In this document: positions 1 to 9,354 of the stretch, in pieces
Numbering within the stretch: the stretch's first letter is position 1
Layout of the letters: every line of letters begins with the position of its first letter
Origin: JAPPHA01 sp963662815
GTDB taxonomy: Bacteria > Pseudomonadota > Alphaproteobacteria > Rhodobacterales > Rhodobacteraceae
Reading direction: 5' to 3'
Length of the DNA: 64,000 nt
NCBI GenBank assembly: GCA_963662815.2
Contig: CAXXWA010000010.1
Span: 62,001 to 126,000, forward strand
Position numbers and translations under genes: made by a program
Notes under the pieces: model-generated
Told to the model about the DNA's origin: nothing
Seen by the model: only the letters and a program-made list of their open reading frames with translations
The model's database searches: none

Positions 1-54
1 CAGCACGATGGCGGCAAGGCTTTTTCTGTCTGGAGCATTCACAGGGAGACTCAC
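1..54 (-). CDS. ABC transporter permease, N-terminal fragment (runs off the window)
   Basis: Only the first 18 codons are present. They begin at a GTG (MSLPVNAPDRKSLAAIVL) 75 bases downstream of the binding-protein stop codon. A basic residue pair followed by the start of a hydrophobic stretch fits the first cytoplasmic tail and membrane segment of an inner-membrane permease. The assignment rests mainly on position: the two genes before it are the binding protein and ATPase of an importer with no permease yet. Too short for a family call. Confidence 0.45.
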   Translation of the reverse strand, partial: MSLPVNAPDRKSLAAIVL

Positions 55-64
55 GCAGTTGGGC

Positions 65-97
65 GCAGGCCGGGGCGCCATACTTGCCCCGGCCTGC
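65..97 (-). promoter_or_regulatory. Intercistronic stem-loop between binding-protein and permease genes
   Basis: A perfect 12-base inverted repeat (GCAGGCCGGGGC / GCCCCGGCCTGC) encloses a 9-base loop. No T-run follows on either strand, so it does not look like an intrinsic terminator. Hairpins in this place commonly protect the upstream binding-protein mRNA or cause partial termination, so that the binding protein is made in excess of the permease. That role is inferred from position. Confidence 0.55.
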
Positions 98-129
98 CTC
101 GAGCAGGACAACTGCTACAGCCGGGTCAT

Positions 130-1278
130 CTAGTTCGAGACCTTTTGCTCATAGGCTTCCTTGATGTCGGTGAAGAACGGGCCCAGCGGGAAAGGTTTGC
201 CTTTGGAGGCGAGATCCTCGGGCGTGACATCCAGAAAGATCTTGTTCCAGACTTGGGGGTCGAGCGCATCCTGCACGTGTTGGGCATCAATTCCGGGGTA
301 CCAGTTGAAGCGGTTCACGATTCCCTCTGCCTGAACTTCCGGACTTGTCGCGAGTTCGACGAAGGCCTTGGCAGCTTGCCTGTTCGCGGCCTTGGCCGGA
401 ATGGCATAGTAGTAGGGCTGTCCGGGCATGCCGGGATCCGGAAGTGTCAGCTTCAAACTTGGAGCCAGCCTTCCGTCCGCCTGCCAGGTGTGAAACATGT
501 CGACCCAAACGGGACCCATGACGATTTCGCCGCGGTTGAGCATGTCGAGGGTTCCGGCGTTGCCGGGCGTGAACGACACATGCTCGTTGAATGCGCGCAG
601 GTCAGCCAGAGCCTGATCCCAGGTGTCCTTGATCGCCGGATCATAGGGTCCGTTGATGATCTGATCGACGTTGCCGGCATATGCGTACATCCATGCCGCC
701 GTGAACGCGACCCCGGACATTCCGTTCTTGATGCCGTTGTAACCGAAGGCGCCCGGATTGGATCGCACCCACTCCTTCAAGTCGTCAAAGCTCGCTGGCG
801 GAGTCGGGACGAGGTCGGGATTGTAGGCGATGGCCGTTTGGCTGTGAAACATCGGCATCACGTAGCCGTCGACATCGGTTCCCAATGCCAGCCGCACGGT
901 GTCACGCGTCGCCAGTGATCCGGTCCCGATTTCGGACCTGTATGTGGACAACAGGCCGGATTCCACCATTTCGGTTGTCTTGAGCTGGTTGATCACAACA
1001 ACATCGGTATCCCAGGCGTCGGACCCGACTTGCGCAGCCAGTTTCTCGAGTATGGCTTGCGACCCGGCATCGCCCGGTCCGGTTCCGACAACGCGGACCT
1101 TCCAGTCCGGGTTTTGGGACTCGAACAATGGTCCGAGATAGTCGGTCACGTAGTCGACCATGTTTTGCGAGCCGCCCGAGGCGACGTTCAGAACCGACTG
1201 GGCGCCGGCCGCTCCGGCCGTTGCTGCTGCCACGACTGCGGCAAGCAAGGTCTTTACAAGTGCAGAGAGTCTCATCAT
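130..1278 (-). CDS. Extracellular solute-binding protein of an ABC importer (family 1 type)
   Basis: Periplasmic binding protein of 382 residues. A basic start and an Ala-rich core form a Sec signal peptide ending near residue 26 (AGAAGA before QSVLN). The remainder resembles PotD/Fbp-type binding proteins, with the two-lobe layout and an 'FVELATSPEVQAEG'-type segment near the C terminus. It overlaps the ATPase stop codon in an ATGA, so translation is probably coupled. An AGGAAA ribosome site precedes the first of two consecutive ATGs. A permease seems to follow beyond the hairpin. The ligand cannot be told from the sequence; polyamine, ferric-ion and small organic ligands all occur in related families. 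Control by the adjacent LacI-type regulator would hint at a sugar or polyol, but this is weak. Confidence 0.85.
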   Translation of the reverse strand: MMRLSALVKTLLAAVVAAATAGAAGAQSVLNVASGGSQNMVDYVTDYLGPLFESQNPDWKVRVVGTGPGDAGSQAILEKLAAQVGSDAWDTDVVVINQLKTTEMVESGLLSTYRSEIGTGSLATRDTVRLALGTDVDGYVMPMFHSQTAIAYNPDLVPTPPASFDDLKEWVRSNPGAFGYNGIKNGMSGVAFTAAWMYAYAGNVDQIINGPYDPAIKDTWDQALADLRAFNEHVSFTPGNAGTLDMLNRGEIVMGPVWVDMFHTWQADGRLAPSLKLTLPDPGMPGQPYYYAIPAKAANRQAAKAFVELATSPEVQAEGIVNRFNWYPGIDAQHVQDALDPQVWNKIFLDVTPEDLASKGKPFPLGPFFTDIKEAYEQKVSN

Positions 1279-2447
1279 TCTTTTCCTATCTGATGATGGC
1301 GGGGCGTCTCGTTTGCCCCGTTGGATTGCTGTCGCGCTGAATTCGCTTTTGGGAAGAGATTCAGCGCGGCAGCGTCGATACGCAGTTGAACGTCATCGCC
1401 GGTCTTCAGACGACGGTGATGATCAATCAGGAATTCATGTGCGCCGATTCTGACGCCATGCCTGTAGACCTTTCCGAGATAGCTCGACTGGCTGACGGTC
1501 CCGTTTGCAAGCAGGCAAGTTTCCTCTGCTTGATGCGATTGGCTGGAGGCATTCAGCGTGGCCGCTTCGCTGTGGAACAGGGCGACCATCGGACCGTCGA
1601 CGGGATTTGGCGCATTTGCACCTTCATTGCCGTATTCGTCCGCCAGTGGAAGCCGGGCAATGCCGTCGAGTTCGGGTGCCGACAGGGTTACGGTGCCGTT
1701 CGCAAATTCTGCGTGAACCGGAAGACTGTTGTCGGCCCCCACAAAGTCCGCAACGAATGGCGACGCCGGCCGATGATAGACGTCTTCCGGAGTTCCGGTT
1801 TGCGCGATTTCACCCTGTTCCAGGATGATGACGCGATCAGCCATGGACAGGGCTTCTTCCTGGTCGTGAGTGACCAGGATTGTCGTAATGCCGAGTCTTT
1901 TTTGCAGGGACCGGATTTCGACGCGCATGTTGTGACGGATTCGCGCATCCAGATTCGAGAGCGGCTCATCCAGGAGCAGGATTGGCGGGCTGATCGCGAG
2001 AGCGCGCGCTAGCGCCACGCGCTGACGCTGACCGCCTGACAGTTCGTTCACCCTGCGCTCGCCGAACCCTTCAAGGCCGACCATTTCCATGACTTCGCGG
2101 ACACGGCTTCTGATGGCGTTTCGGTCGTGCCGCCGCAGGACGAGACCGTATCCGATGTTCCTCGCGACGTTCATGTGTGGCCACAGCGCATAGGACTGGA
2201 ACATCATCGCCATCCCGCGCTTTTCCGGTGGAAGATTCGAAATGTCGCTCCCCCCAATCAGAATTCGCCCCTTTCTGAGAGGTACAAATCCCGCCAGAGC
2301 GCGCAGCAAGGTCGTTTTCCCGCACCCGGAGGCCCCGAGCAGCGCAGTGAATTCGCCGCCGGCTATAGAAAGACTGATCGATTTCAGGATTCGCAGATCG
2401 CCATAGTATGTATCGACCGCTTCGAGTTCGACCGGCAAACCAGGCAT
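1275..2447 (-). CDS. ABC importer ATP-binding protein (PotA/FbpC type)
   Basis: Cytoplasmic ATPase of 390 residues that would energise the importer formed with the binding protein downstream. The nucleotide-binding domain has Walker A (GASGCGKT, residues about 37-44), the signature LSGGQ, Walker B (ILLLDEP) and the switch histidine in 'LVTHDQEEA'. The C-terminal 150 residues form a TOBE-like domain typical of the PotA/UgpC/FbpC group. It is the first gene of the operon. Its ATG lies behind a LacI-type palindrome at about 2487-2498, which sits in its likely promoter. Its last codon overlaps the binding-protein start by four bases. Confidence 0.9.
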   Translation of the reverse strand: MPGLPVELEAVDTYYGDLRILKSISLSIAGGEFTALLGASGCGKTTLLRALAGFVPLRKGRILIGGSDISNLPPEKRGMAMMFQSYALWPHMNVARNIGYGLVLRRHDRNAIRSRVREVMEMVGLEGFGERRVNELSGGQRQRVALARALAISPPILLLDEPLSNLDARIRHNMRVEIRSLQKRLGITTILVTHDQEEALSMADRVIILEQGEIAQTGTPEDVYHRPASPFVADFVGADNSLPVHAEFANGTVTLSAPELDGIARLPLADEYGNEGANAPNPVDGPMVALFHSEAATLNASSQSHQAEETCLLANGTVSQSSYLGKVYRHGVRIGAHEFLIDHHRRLKTGDDVQLRIDAAALNLFPKANSARQQSNGANETPRHHQIGKE

Positions 2448-2480
2448 TGACTTTGATTCCCTGCAACGGTATGCGCTTCA

Positions 2481-2509
2481 AAATAAGCACACGTGTGCAT
2501 ATAGATCAA
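2481..2509. promoter_or_regulatory. LacI-family operator inside overlapping divergent promoters
   Basis: GCACACGTGTGC at 2487-2498 is a perfect palindrome with the central CG step usual in LacI/GalR operators. With flanks, 18 of 20 bases are symmetric. On the minus strand a TTGATC (2504-2509) and TTATTT (2481-2486) are separated by 17 bases and would drive the importer operon. On the plus strand TTCAAA (2477-2482) and TATAGA (2500-2505) are also 17 bases apart and would drive the regulator gene. The palindrome fills both spacers, so a bound repressor would block both promoters. The elements are visible; the regulation is inferred. Confidence 0.5.
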
Positions 2510-2568
2510 CATGGAAATTTTTCCGCTTCGAAAGGATCACCAGCGGTCTTGATACCCTGGCAACGAGA

Positions 2569-3636
2569 GTGCAGTTCTCACCCATGTCTTCGGAAAACGA
2601 ATTGAACCCGAACCCGACCTGTGCGAAACCGTGGGTCGACGCAGGGAGGAAGCGGGCGACTGCCGAGGATGTGGCGCGCATTGCGGGCGTGTCGCGGACA
2701 GCGGTATCGCGGGCATTCACCGAGGGCGCCTACCTTTCCCTCGAGAAGCGGACAAGAATACGCAACGCCGCTGAAATCCTCGGTTATCGGCCCAACGCGC
2801 TGGCTGCAGGCTTCAATTCCAATCGGTCGAATCTGGTCGCAATCGTGACCGGGAATCTGAACAATCACTATGACAGCTTGGTAACGGCGGAACTGGTCGC
2901 GCGGCTCAACGGCCTCGGAAAACTGCCGGTCGTCATCGGGCGAACCACGGACAATGTCGGCGACAGCGAAGTATTGGAGGTTCTGGACTATCCGCTGGAT
3001 GCGCTTGTGATTCGGGCAGGAAGCGTAAAGGCCGAAACTGTCGAGAAGTGCCTGAGGCTTCAGGTGCCGGTCATCGTCTCCGGTCGGATCCTGACCGTCG
3101 GCAACGTGGACTGCCTCTGCTGCGACAACCAGGCGGGCATGGAAATGGCGGTCGCTGAATTCGCGCGTTCCGGAAGGCAGCGCATAGGCTATCTGGGTGG
3201 CCATCCCGAATTGTCAGCCGAGCAGGAGAGGAGCGCAGGTTTCGTCGCGGCGATGAAGAAGCGCCATCTTGAACCTGTCGTCATGGAACGCGCTGATTTC
3301 AGCTTCGAAGGCGGTTACGCGGCGGCCGCGAAATTTCTGCAAGCACTAGATCGACCGAACGCAATTCTGTGCGGAAACGACGCAATGGCGCTCGGCGTGT
3401 TGAATTTTGCGCGCGAGACGCTTGGGCTCGATGTGCCTGGCGACCTCGCGATCATCGGTTTCGACGACATTGAACTTGCGCGGTGGCCGTGTTTCGACCT
3501 TTCCACGATCCGCAATCCCATTGACGCGACGGTCGACGGCATCGTTTCGCTGCTGGAGAGCAGATTTGCCGACCCGGCCAGGCACGGCAAGACGATCAGG
3601 ATAGCGCCGGAATTCATTCCCCGGTCTACGCATTGA
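2569..3636 (+). CDS. LacI/GalR-family transcriptional regulator
   Basis: DNA-binding repressor of 355 residues. The LacI helix-turn-helix lies near residues 30-50 (ATAEDVARIAGVSRTAVSRAF region), followed by the hinge with the conserved 'LGYRPN' and 'AGFNSNRS'. A periplasmic-binding-protein-like effector domain follows, with the family segments 'YLGG', 'ILCGNDAMALGVL' and 'IIGFDDIE'. It faces the ABC importer operon across 120 bases containing a strong palindrome, so it most likely regulates that operon and itself. The GTG at 2569 has only a weak GAGA upstream. The ATG at 2584 (MSSENEL) is an equally good start. The 'GFDDIELARWPCFDLSTIRNP' end is typical of sugar-responsive members, but the effector is unknown. 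Confidence 0.9.
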   Translation: MQFSPMSSENELNPNPTCAKPWVDAGRKRATAEDVARIAGVSRTAVSRAFTEGAYLSLEKRTRIRNAAEILGYRPNALAAGFNSNRSNLVAIVTGNLNNHYDSLVTAELVARLNGLGKLPVVIGRTTDNVGDSEVLEVLDYPLDALVIRAGSVKAETVEKCLRLQVPVIVSGRILTVGNVDCLCCDNQAGMEMAVAEFARSGRQRIGYLGGHPELSAEQERSAGFVAAMKKRHLEPVVMERADFSFEGGYAAAAKFLQALDRPNAILCGNDAMALGVLNFARETLGLDVPGDLAIIGFDDIELARWPCFDLSTIRNPIDATVDGIVSLLESRFADPARHGKTIRIAPEFIPRSTH

Positions 3637-3653
3637 CTCTTTCTGACCGGGAA

Positions 3654-4169
3654 ATGCTGTCAATCTGGCTTGTTCCGCAGGAACCTGAGTACAGTCGATT
3701 GCGGTTGTTGATCAGGCGGGTCGCGGAACTGACCGGAGGTCCGGTTTTCGAGCCCCATGTGACCGTTCTTGCCGATATCCCGCTTACGCCGTCTGAAGTC
3801 GTCGTCCGGTCCGGACGACGATTCCGGAGCCTCGCCCCGTTCGAGTTGGTTGCCCGCAGGGCGGAATCAGGCACCAACTACTTCAAGTCGCTGTTCATGG
3901 AAATCAATCCGACGATCGCGCTCACCAAGGTTCACGGAATCGCGTCTTCTCTGACTTCAATTGAAGGCGGTGCGAACGAATTCGAACCACACGTCAGCTT
4001 GTCGTACGGAACGCCGACCCTTGCGGCCGACCCGAAAGTCGCGAAACTCGTCGACGGCGCAATTCCCATTAGCCTCGGATTTCGAAACATTTCGGTCGTG
4101 CAGGCGTCCCGATTCGCACCGGTCGCAGAATGGTGCTGCAAGGAAGTCATTCACTTCGACGGTGAATGA
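3654..4169 (+). CDS. 2H phosphoesterase / cyclic phosphodiesterase-like protein
   Basis: Soluble protein of 171 residues from the ATG at 3654. Two copies of the 2H signature are present, 'FEPHVTVLAD' (His35-x-Thr37) and 'FEPHVSLSYG' (His113-x-Ser115), about 78 residues apart. This is the spacing of the bilobal fold that hydrolyses 2',3'-cyclic or ADP-ribose 1'',2''-cyclic phosphates. Plant and fungal CPDases and bacterial homologues share this arrangement. A TTG at 3633 overlapping the regulator stop (TGA 3634-3636) would add seven residues. The gene lies head to tail behind the LacI regulator and may be cotranscribed. The substrate is unknown: an RNA end or a nucleotide ligand are both possible. 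Confidence 0.75.
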   Translation: MLSIWLVPQEPEYSRLRLLIRRVAELTGGPVFEPHVTVLADIPLTPSEVVVRSGRRFRSLAPFELVARRAESGTNYFKSLFMEINPTIALTKVHGIASSLTSIEGGANEFEPHVSLSYGTPTLAADPKVAKLVDGAIPISLGFRNISVVQASRFAPVAEWCCKEVIHFDGE

Positions 4170-4895
4170 ACACGGAATCGTGCAAGTGCGCGAGAGAGTC
4201 GGCTACGGATGCCGATTGTCAAGAATCTCCGGGCAGCTGAGCACTACATGCTTCGGCGCCTCAACGAGAAGCCCTCGCGTGTTTCTTCCGCGGAATTGGA
4301 CAATGGCCGTTACTCTCCCGAGTCTGGGGGTTGTTGGAGGTGTGGGGAGAAGCACTCTTCGGTTGAATGAGTGAACAAGCAAACCGGCCGACATCGCCCG
4401 GACGCCAGTTGGTCGACAGGGCAAGCTTGGGCGAGGACCGCCCTGAAGGCGTCCATCCGGTTGGGGCCAAATGTCGGGCCGCGCCCGGGGCGCGGACTGT
4501 CGACCTGGCGAGAATGACCGCGCGGCCGGCAGTCGCTTGCGAGATTCGTGCTCCGGGGGCAAGCGAGAAGCCGCGCATGAGCGATTTGAAGCGTAGTCGC
4601 TAGAATTGAATTCGGGCGGCGGTTCGGCGAATTTCCATGTGCGTCGAAAAAACGGAAGCGGGCCTCTCGCCCTCGGTCGGCCAATGGCGGTGAATTTCTT
4701 GAGGCGGAATCGAAGGGACTTTGACGGAGCTGGTTCCCTGCGACATGCCGTGCCAGCGACTTGTTTTGCGAGCCGCCGCGGCAATCGGCGATTGGGCTTG
4801 CTCCCGTCGGCCGGCGAGGCGACAGTTTGGCCCGGTTCGCCGGTTCGATACTTCGCCCTGGCGGAATCGCCAGTATCTTGGAAGGCAAAACCGAA
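4170..4895. other. Non-coding stretch, 726 bases
   Basis: Reading frames over 100 codons occur on both strands but show Arg/Pro/Ser-rich compositions and no recognisable motif. I see no RNA gene, repeat or strong terminator. A promoter for the hydratase gene downstream presumably lies in the last part. Confidence 0.5.
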
Positions 4896-5717
4896 ATGAT
4901 CGATGAGGAAACGCGGGCTTCTTGCGAGTCATTTGTCGGCCGCACGCGCGAGGTGGCCGATTCGCTGAGCCCAGAAGCGGCGGGAAGGCTCGCTGTCCTC
5001 CTGAAAGCGCAACCGCCGTCCGGATGCCTTCCGCCGACCTGGCACTGGGCCTATTTCAACTCGGCCGTCCCCCAGAGCGATGTCGGACCGGACGGCCACG
5101 AGCGAACGGGACGGTTTCTGCCGCCCGCGCCATTTCACCGGCGAATGTGGGCAGCGGGCAGCATCACGGTGTACCGACCACTGCGACTCGGCGTGCCCGC
5201 AAGCCGCCGGTCGGAAGTGGCATCGGTCGAATTCAAAGAGGGCCGTTCCGGAGCGATGTGCTTCGTTACGGTCAACCATGTCGTGAGTCAGGAGGGATCA
5301 AGGGCAATCGATGAGAAGCAAACCATCGTCTACAGGGACCGCAGCCTTCCAGGGAGTCCATTGCCCGCACCCGAAGATCCTGTTCGAGAAGGATGCTTCG
5401 TCCACCCGGACAGCCAGCTCTTCTTCTACTCGGCCATCACCCATAACGGACACCGCATCCACTGGGACCGCGACTATTGCCGCGAGGTCGAGGGATATCC
5501 GGACCTCGTTGTACATGGACCGCTCCTGGCGACCGAACTTTGCGATTCGATGCGGGGCGGGATGACGTCCTGCCGATTCTTCTTCCGAGCGACCGCTCCG
5601 GTCTTCACCACGACTCCGGTACGGATAATTCCGGGCGAACCTGGCAATCCGAGAAAGGGCCGCATCCTGCGTCTCGACGGAACGGTCGCCATGGAAGCCG
5701 GGTTGGAAGCCGCCTGA
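4896..5717 (+). CDS. HTD2/MaoC-type acyl-thioester hydratase (mesaconyl-C4-CoA hydratase-like)
   Basis: Protein of 273 residues of the HTD2-like double hot-dog group, which hydrates or dehydrates acyl-CoA thioesters. The C-terminal hot-dog carries the hydratase signature around residues 174-215: 'FFYSAITHNGHRIHWDRDY' followed by 'EGYPDLVVHGPLLA'. The N-terminal half has the usual 'TWHWAYF' and 'GRFLPPAPF...RMWAAG' segments. Relatives are annotated as 3-hydroxyacyl-thioester dehydratase, itaconyl-CoA hydratase or mesaconyl-C4-CoA hydratase. Which one applies here cannot be decided because no pathway genes are adjacent. The ATG at 4896 is chosen because homology-like sequence starts there (MIDEETRASCES). 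The longer frame upstream has no recognisable sequence. Confidence 0.78.
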   Translation: MIDEETRASCESFVGRTREVADSLSPEAAGRLAVLLKAQPPSGCLPPTWHWAYFNSAVPQSDVGPDGHERTGRFLPPAPFHRRMWAAGSITVYRPLRLGVPASRRSEVASVEFKEGRSGAMCFVTVNHVVSQEGSRAIDEKQTIVYRDRSLPGSPLPAPEDPVREGCFVHPDSQLFFYSAITHNGHRIHWDRDYCREVEGYPDLVVHGPLLATELCDSMRGGMTSCRFFFRATAPVFTTTPVRIIPGEPGNPRKGRILRLDGTVAMEAGLEAA

Positions 5718-6358
5718 GCCGACAGCTTCTTTCGGATTCAAGGTGCGAACGAGGTTGCAGCGAAAGAAACGCGTACGCCCGGAAACTCCGAATCCGAACC
5801 GTACCGGCCAACTTCCGTCTGCGGTTGATTCGGACGTGGGGCGCGCGCCTTCTCATCGCGCCGGACTTTCCCGAACCGATGGGCAAGCCTCTTGATGCGG
5901 AGCGATGCGGCCGTGGCGGCCATCATGATCGCTCTTGGTCGAAAGCCGGCGGCCCGAACCAGCGCGTTCAGGAAGACGGCTGCCCCCCGATTGTACACGT
6001 TGCGGCAGTCCTGGCCATTCCCGCGCGTTCGAACGAGACTTCCCGGCTTGCTCCGTTCGCCCGGCAGGGTTGCTTTGGTCGCCGCGGACAGCGCCGTGCG
6101 CCGTCTCGCGGCTGGCATTGCGCCAGCCGGTTGCAGTCGGCGGAAAACTGGTCCTTGAAGGGGACGCGACACTCTCGCAGATCGCCCTGTAGGCGCCCTT
6201 GACCGAACGGTCACCCCGCGTCGGCGACTTTGCGGGAAGCTGGCCCGAATCACTGGCCAGGCATTGTCATCATGGCAAAACGGTTCCCTTGCGGTGCGGG
6301 CCGAGATCCCGGACGCGCCGGTTCGCGACCGCCTGCAGCGCGTTTTCCGAAGGTATTG
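5718..6358. other. Non-coding stretch, 641 bases
   Basis: Lies between the hydratase and the 3' end of polA (opposite strands, convergent). Open frames on both strands are Arg-rich and lack motifs. No clear terminator hairpin with a T-run was found. It may hold decayed sequence but I recognise nothing in it. Confidence 0.45.
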
Positions 6359-9193
6359 TCAGTGCGCCTCTGCCCAGTTCATTCCGCGTCCGGCGTCGGC
6401 AGTCAGCGGAACCGCCAGCTCAAGGACGGGCGCCGCTGCGCTTTCCATGACGCGGCGCACGATCGCTTCGGTCTCGTCCACAGCCGATTCCCCGACCTCG
6501 AACAGCAATTCGTCGTGAACCTGCAGGAGCATGCGCGCCGGAAGATGCGAAATCGCATCCGGCATCCTGATCATGGCGCGCCGGATGACATCGGCTGCCG
6601 AACCCTGAATTGGCGCGTTGATCGCCGCCCTGCGCGCGAAGCCGGCGTGCGGCCCCTTGGCGCTGACGATTTCCGGCGTGTGGATCTTCCGGCCGAATAG
6701 CGTCTGCACGTAGCGGTGCTTCTTGGCAAATTCAACGGTTTCGTTCATGTATTCGCGAATTCCCGGAAACCGTTCGAAGTACGTGTTGATGAAGGTCTGC
6801 GCGTCGCGTCTGGGTATGCGCAGGTTGCGCGCGAGCCCGAAGCCCGAAATGCCGTAAATGACCCCGAAGTTGATCGCCTTCGCCTGCCGGCGCACCATGG
6901 GGTCCATCCCCTCGACAGGCACGCCGAACATCTGGCTGGCGGTCATTGCATGAATGTCCTGGCCGTCCAGGAACGCCTCGATCAAGCTGTCGATTCCGGC
7001 GATGTGGGCAAGAATCCGCAGTTCGATCTGACTGTAGTCGACCGACAGCAGTACGCAATCTTCATCCGGCACGAAGGCTTCCCTGATCTGCCGGCCAGAA
7101 TCCGTACGGACCGGGATGTTCTGAAGGTTCGGATCGGTCGAGGCGAGGCGCCCGGTGTTCGCGCCGGCTATGGAATAGGACGTATGCACGCGCCCCGTGT
7201 CGGGATTGATGTGATCCTGCAGCGCGTCGGTGTACGTGCTCTTCAGCTTCGACATCTGTCTCCAGTCAAGAACCTTGCCGGGCAGTTCGTGACCTTCCGC
7301 AGCGAGGTCTTCCAGCACCTCCTGTCCCGTGGAATAGGCGCCGGTCTTTCCCTTCTTTCCCCCGGGCAACGACATCCGGTCGAACAGGATCTCCCCGAGT
7401 TGTTTCGGCGAACCGACGTTGAAGGCGGTTCCGGCCAGCGCATGGATTTCATCCTGCAGGGCCGCCATCTTCGACGCGAAAACCTGCGACATGCGTGAGA
7501 GATGCTGCTGGTCGACGCGGATGCCGTGAGTCTCCATCTCCGCCAGCACGGGGATCAACGGCCGCTCGAGCGTTTCGTAGACGCTCGCGACGCCCGCCGC
7601 GGGGAGACGCGGTTTCAGGACCTGCGCGAGGCGAAGCGTGACATCTGCATCTTCCGCCGCATAGCGCGCGGCGTCGTCGACCGGAACCCTGTCGAAGGTG
7701 ATCCGCGACTTTCCGCTTCCGAGCAGCGGCTTGATCGGCATCGGCTTGTGATTGAGATACCGCTCGGACAGAAGGTCCATGCCGTGATTGTGGAGCCCCC
7801 CGTGAAGCGAATAGGAAATCAGCATCGTGTCGTCGACGGGTCGCACGGCGATGCCGTAGCGGGGTTGAGCAAGAATCTTGGCGTCAAACTTGATGTTGTG
7901 CCCGATCTTGAGAATGGACGGATCCTCCAGCACGGGCTTGAGCATCGCGAGCGCCTCATCGAGCGGCATCTGCCCGGCGACCAGTTCGGCCGAACCGAAG
8001 AGGTCCGCCTCGCCCTCCCTGTGCGAGAGCGGCGCGTAGGCGGCTTCGCCCGGCTCCACCGCGAGGCATATTCCGACTAGGTCCGCGCGCATTTCGTCGA
8101 GTCCGGTCGTCTCGGTGTCGACGGCGACCCAGCCGCGCTTCCGGATCCTGTCGACCCATCCCCGCAGGGCGGCCGCATCCCGGATCGTTTCGTACCTGTC
8201 GGGCTCGAACGGCCGGGAGAGCGCGGCGACCTCCGCAGGAGCCGGTCCGCCTGCATCCGAGGTCGCAGGCGGCGCTTCCTGGATGGACGGCGCCTTGACG
8301 CCGAATCGCTCCGCGACCCTGCCGGTCAGCGTCCTGAACTCCATTTTCGAGAGAAACTCCAGGAGGTCCGCGGCGACCGGTTCGCAAACTTCCAGGGAGT
8401 CGAAACCGCAATCCAGCGGAACATCGAGCCTGAGCGTCACGAGTTCGCGGCTCATGCGAATCTGTTCCGCGTTGTCGAGGAGCGTCTGGCGCCTTTTCGG
8501 CTGGCGGATTTCCCCTGCCCTGGCGAGGAGTTCGTCGAGATCGCCGTATTCGTTGATCAGGAGCGCCGCGATTTTCGGGCCGATGCCGGGCGCGCCGGGG
8601 ACATTGTCGACGGAGTCTCCCGCCAGGGATTGAACATCGATCACGCGATCCGGTCCCACGCCGAACTTCGTCCGGACTTCGTCGGGTCCAATCCGCACGT
8701 TCTTCATTACGTCGAGCATCTCGACACCGTCGCCGACGATCTGCATGAGGTCCTTGTCCGACGAGACGACGGTTACCCGTGCGCCGTCGTTGCGCGCCCT
8801 GATCGCGAGGGTCGCCATGATGTCGTCAGCCTCGAATCCCTCGACCTCGAGGCAGGCTATGTTGAACGCCCGTGTCGCATCGCGCGTCAGCGGCATCTGC
8901 GGAACCAGATCCTCCGGGAGCGGAGGGCGGTTCGCCTTGTAGTCGGAAAAGACGTCGGATCGGAACGTCGGTCCCTTGTGATCGAAGACCACGGCCAGGT
9001 GCGTGGGCGCATCCGCACCCGCCGCGCCGTCGCTGAGCTTGAACAGCATGTTGCAAAACCCGCTGACGGCGCCGATCGGCAGGTTGTCGGACTTTCTCGT
9101 GAGCGGCGGCAGCGCATGAAACGCCCGGAAAATGAACCCCGAACCGTCGATGAGCTGGAGATGATGCCCGCTGCCGATTCCGGAATCAGCCAT
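6359..9193 (-). CDS. polA: DNA polymerase I
   Basis: Full-length replication and repair polymerase of 944 residues. The N-terminal 5'-3' exonuclease domain covers about residues 1-300 ('LIDGSGFIFRAFHALP', 'FEADDIMATLA', 'VVSSDKDLMQ'). A 3'-5' proofreading domain follows with all three exo motifs intact ('VAVDTETTGL', 'HNIKFDAKIL', 'YAAEDADVTL'). The polymerase domain has motif A ('LLSVDYSQIELRILAH'), the O-helix ('RRQAKAINFGVIYG') and motif C ('LLQVHDELLFEV'). The ATG at 9193 is used instead of the longer frame because GGAAAG lies six bases upstream and the homology starts there. The gene is apparently monocistronic, with the zinc-finger gene transcribed the same way just upstream. Confidence 0.98.
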   Translation of the reverse strand: MADSGIGSGHHLQLIDGSGFIFRAFHALPPLTRKSDNLPIGAVSGFCNMLFKLSDGAAGADAPTHLAVVFDHKGPTFRSDVFSDYKANRPPLPEDLVPQMPLTRDATRAFNIACLEVEGFEADDIMATLAIRARNDGARVTVVSSDKDLMQIVGDGVEMLDVMKNVRIGPDEVRTKFGVGPDRVIDVQSLAGDSVDNVPGAPGIGPKIAALLINEYGDLDELLARAGEIRQPKRRQTLLDNAEQIRMSRELVTLRLDVPLDCGFDSLEVCEPVAADLLEFLSKMEFRTLTGRVAERFGVKAPSIQEAPPATSDAGGPAPAEVAALSRPFEPDRYETIRDAAALRGWVDRIRKRGWVAVDTETTGLDEMRADLVGICLAVEPGEAAYAPLSHREGEADLFGSAELVAGQMPLDEALAMLKPVLEDPSILKIGHNIKFDAKILAQPRYGIAVRPVDDTMLISYSLHGGLHNHGMDLLSERYLNHKPMPIKPLLGSGKSRITFDRVPVDDAARYAAEDADVTLRLAQVLKPRLPAAGVASVYETLERPLIPVLAEMETHGIRVDQQHLSRMSQVFASKMAALQDEIHALAGTAFNVGSPKQLGEILFDRMSLPGGKKGKTGAYSTGQEVLEDLAAEGHELPGKVLDWRQMSKLKSTYTDALQDHINPDTGRVHTSYSIAGANTGRLASTDPNLQNIPVRTDSGRQIREAFVPDEDCVLLSVDYSQIELRILAHIAGIDSLIEAFLDGQDIHAMTASQMFGVPVEGMDPMVRRQAKAINFGVIYGISGFGLARNLRIPRRDAQTFINTYFERFPGIREYMNETVEFAKKHRYVQTLFGRKIHTPEIVSAKGPHAGFARRAAINAPIQGSAADVIRRAMIRMPDAISHLPARMLLQVHDELLFEVGESAVDETEAIVRRVMESAAAPVLELAVPLTADAGRGMNWAEAH

Positions 9194-9354
9194 GGCGAGC
9201 TTTCCGGCGCGGCCGTCGTTCGAACGACGTGAACATCGCCATGCCGGCGCGAGCATCCATGAAGTCGCCAAGCGGGATGCAAACAGGGCTGGCAACGCGC
9301 GACCGGCGCAAACGCCTCGCCGAAGGCGCCGCGGACTGACAGCCGGTCGCCATG

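Noticed and set aside
1163..4776. A shared 14-base word (TTTTGCGAGCCGCC) at 1163 and 4763
   Set aside because: Pairs of 14-mers are expected by chance in 64 kb, and one copy is coding sequence of the binding protein.
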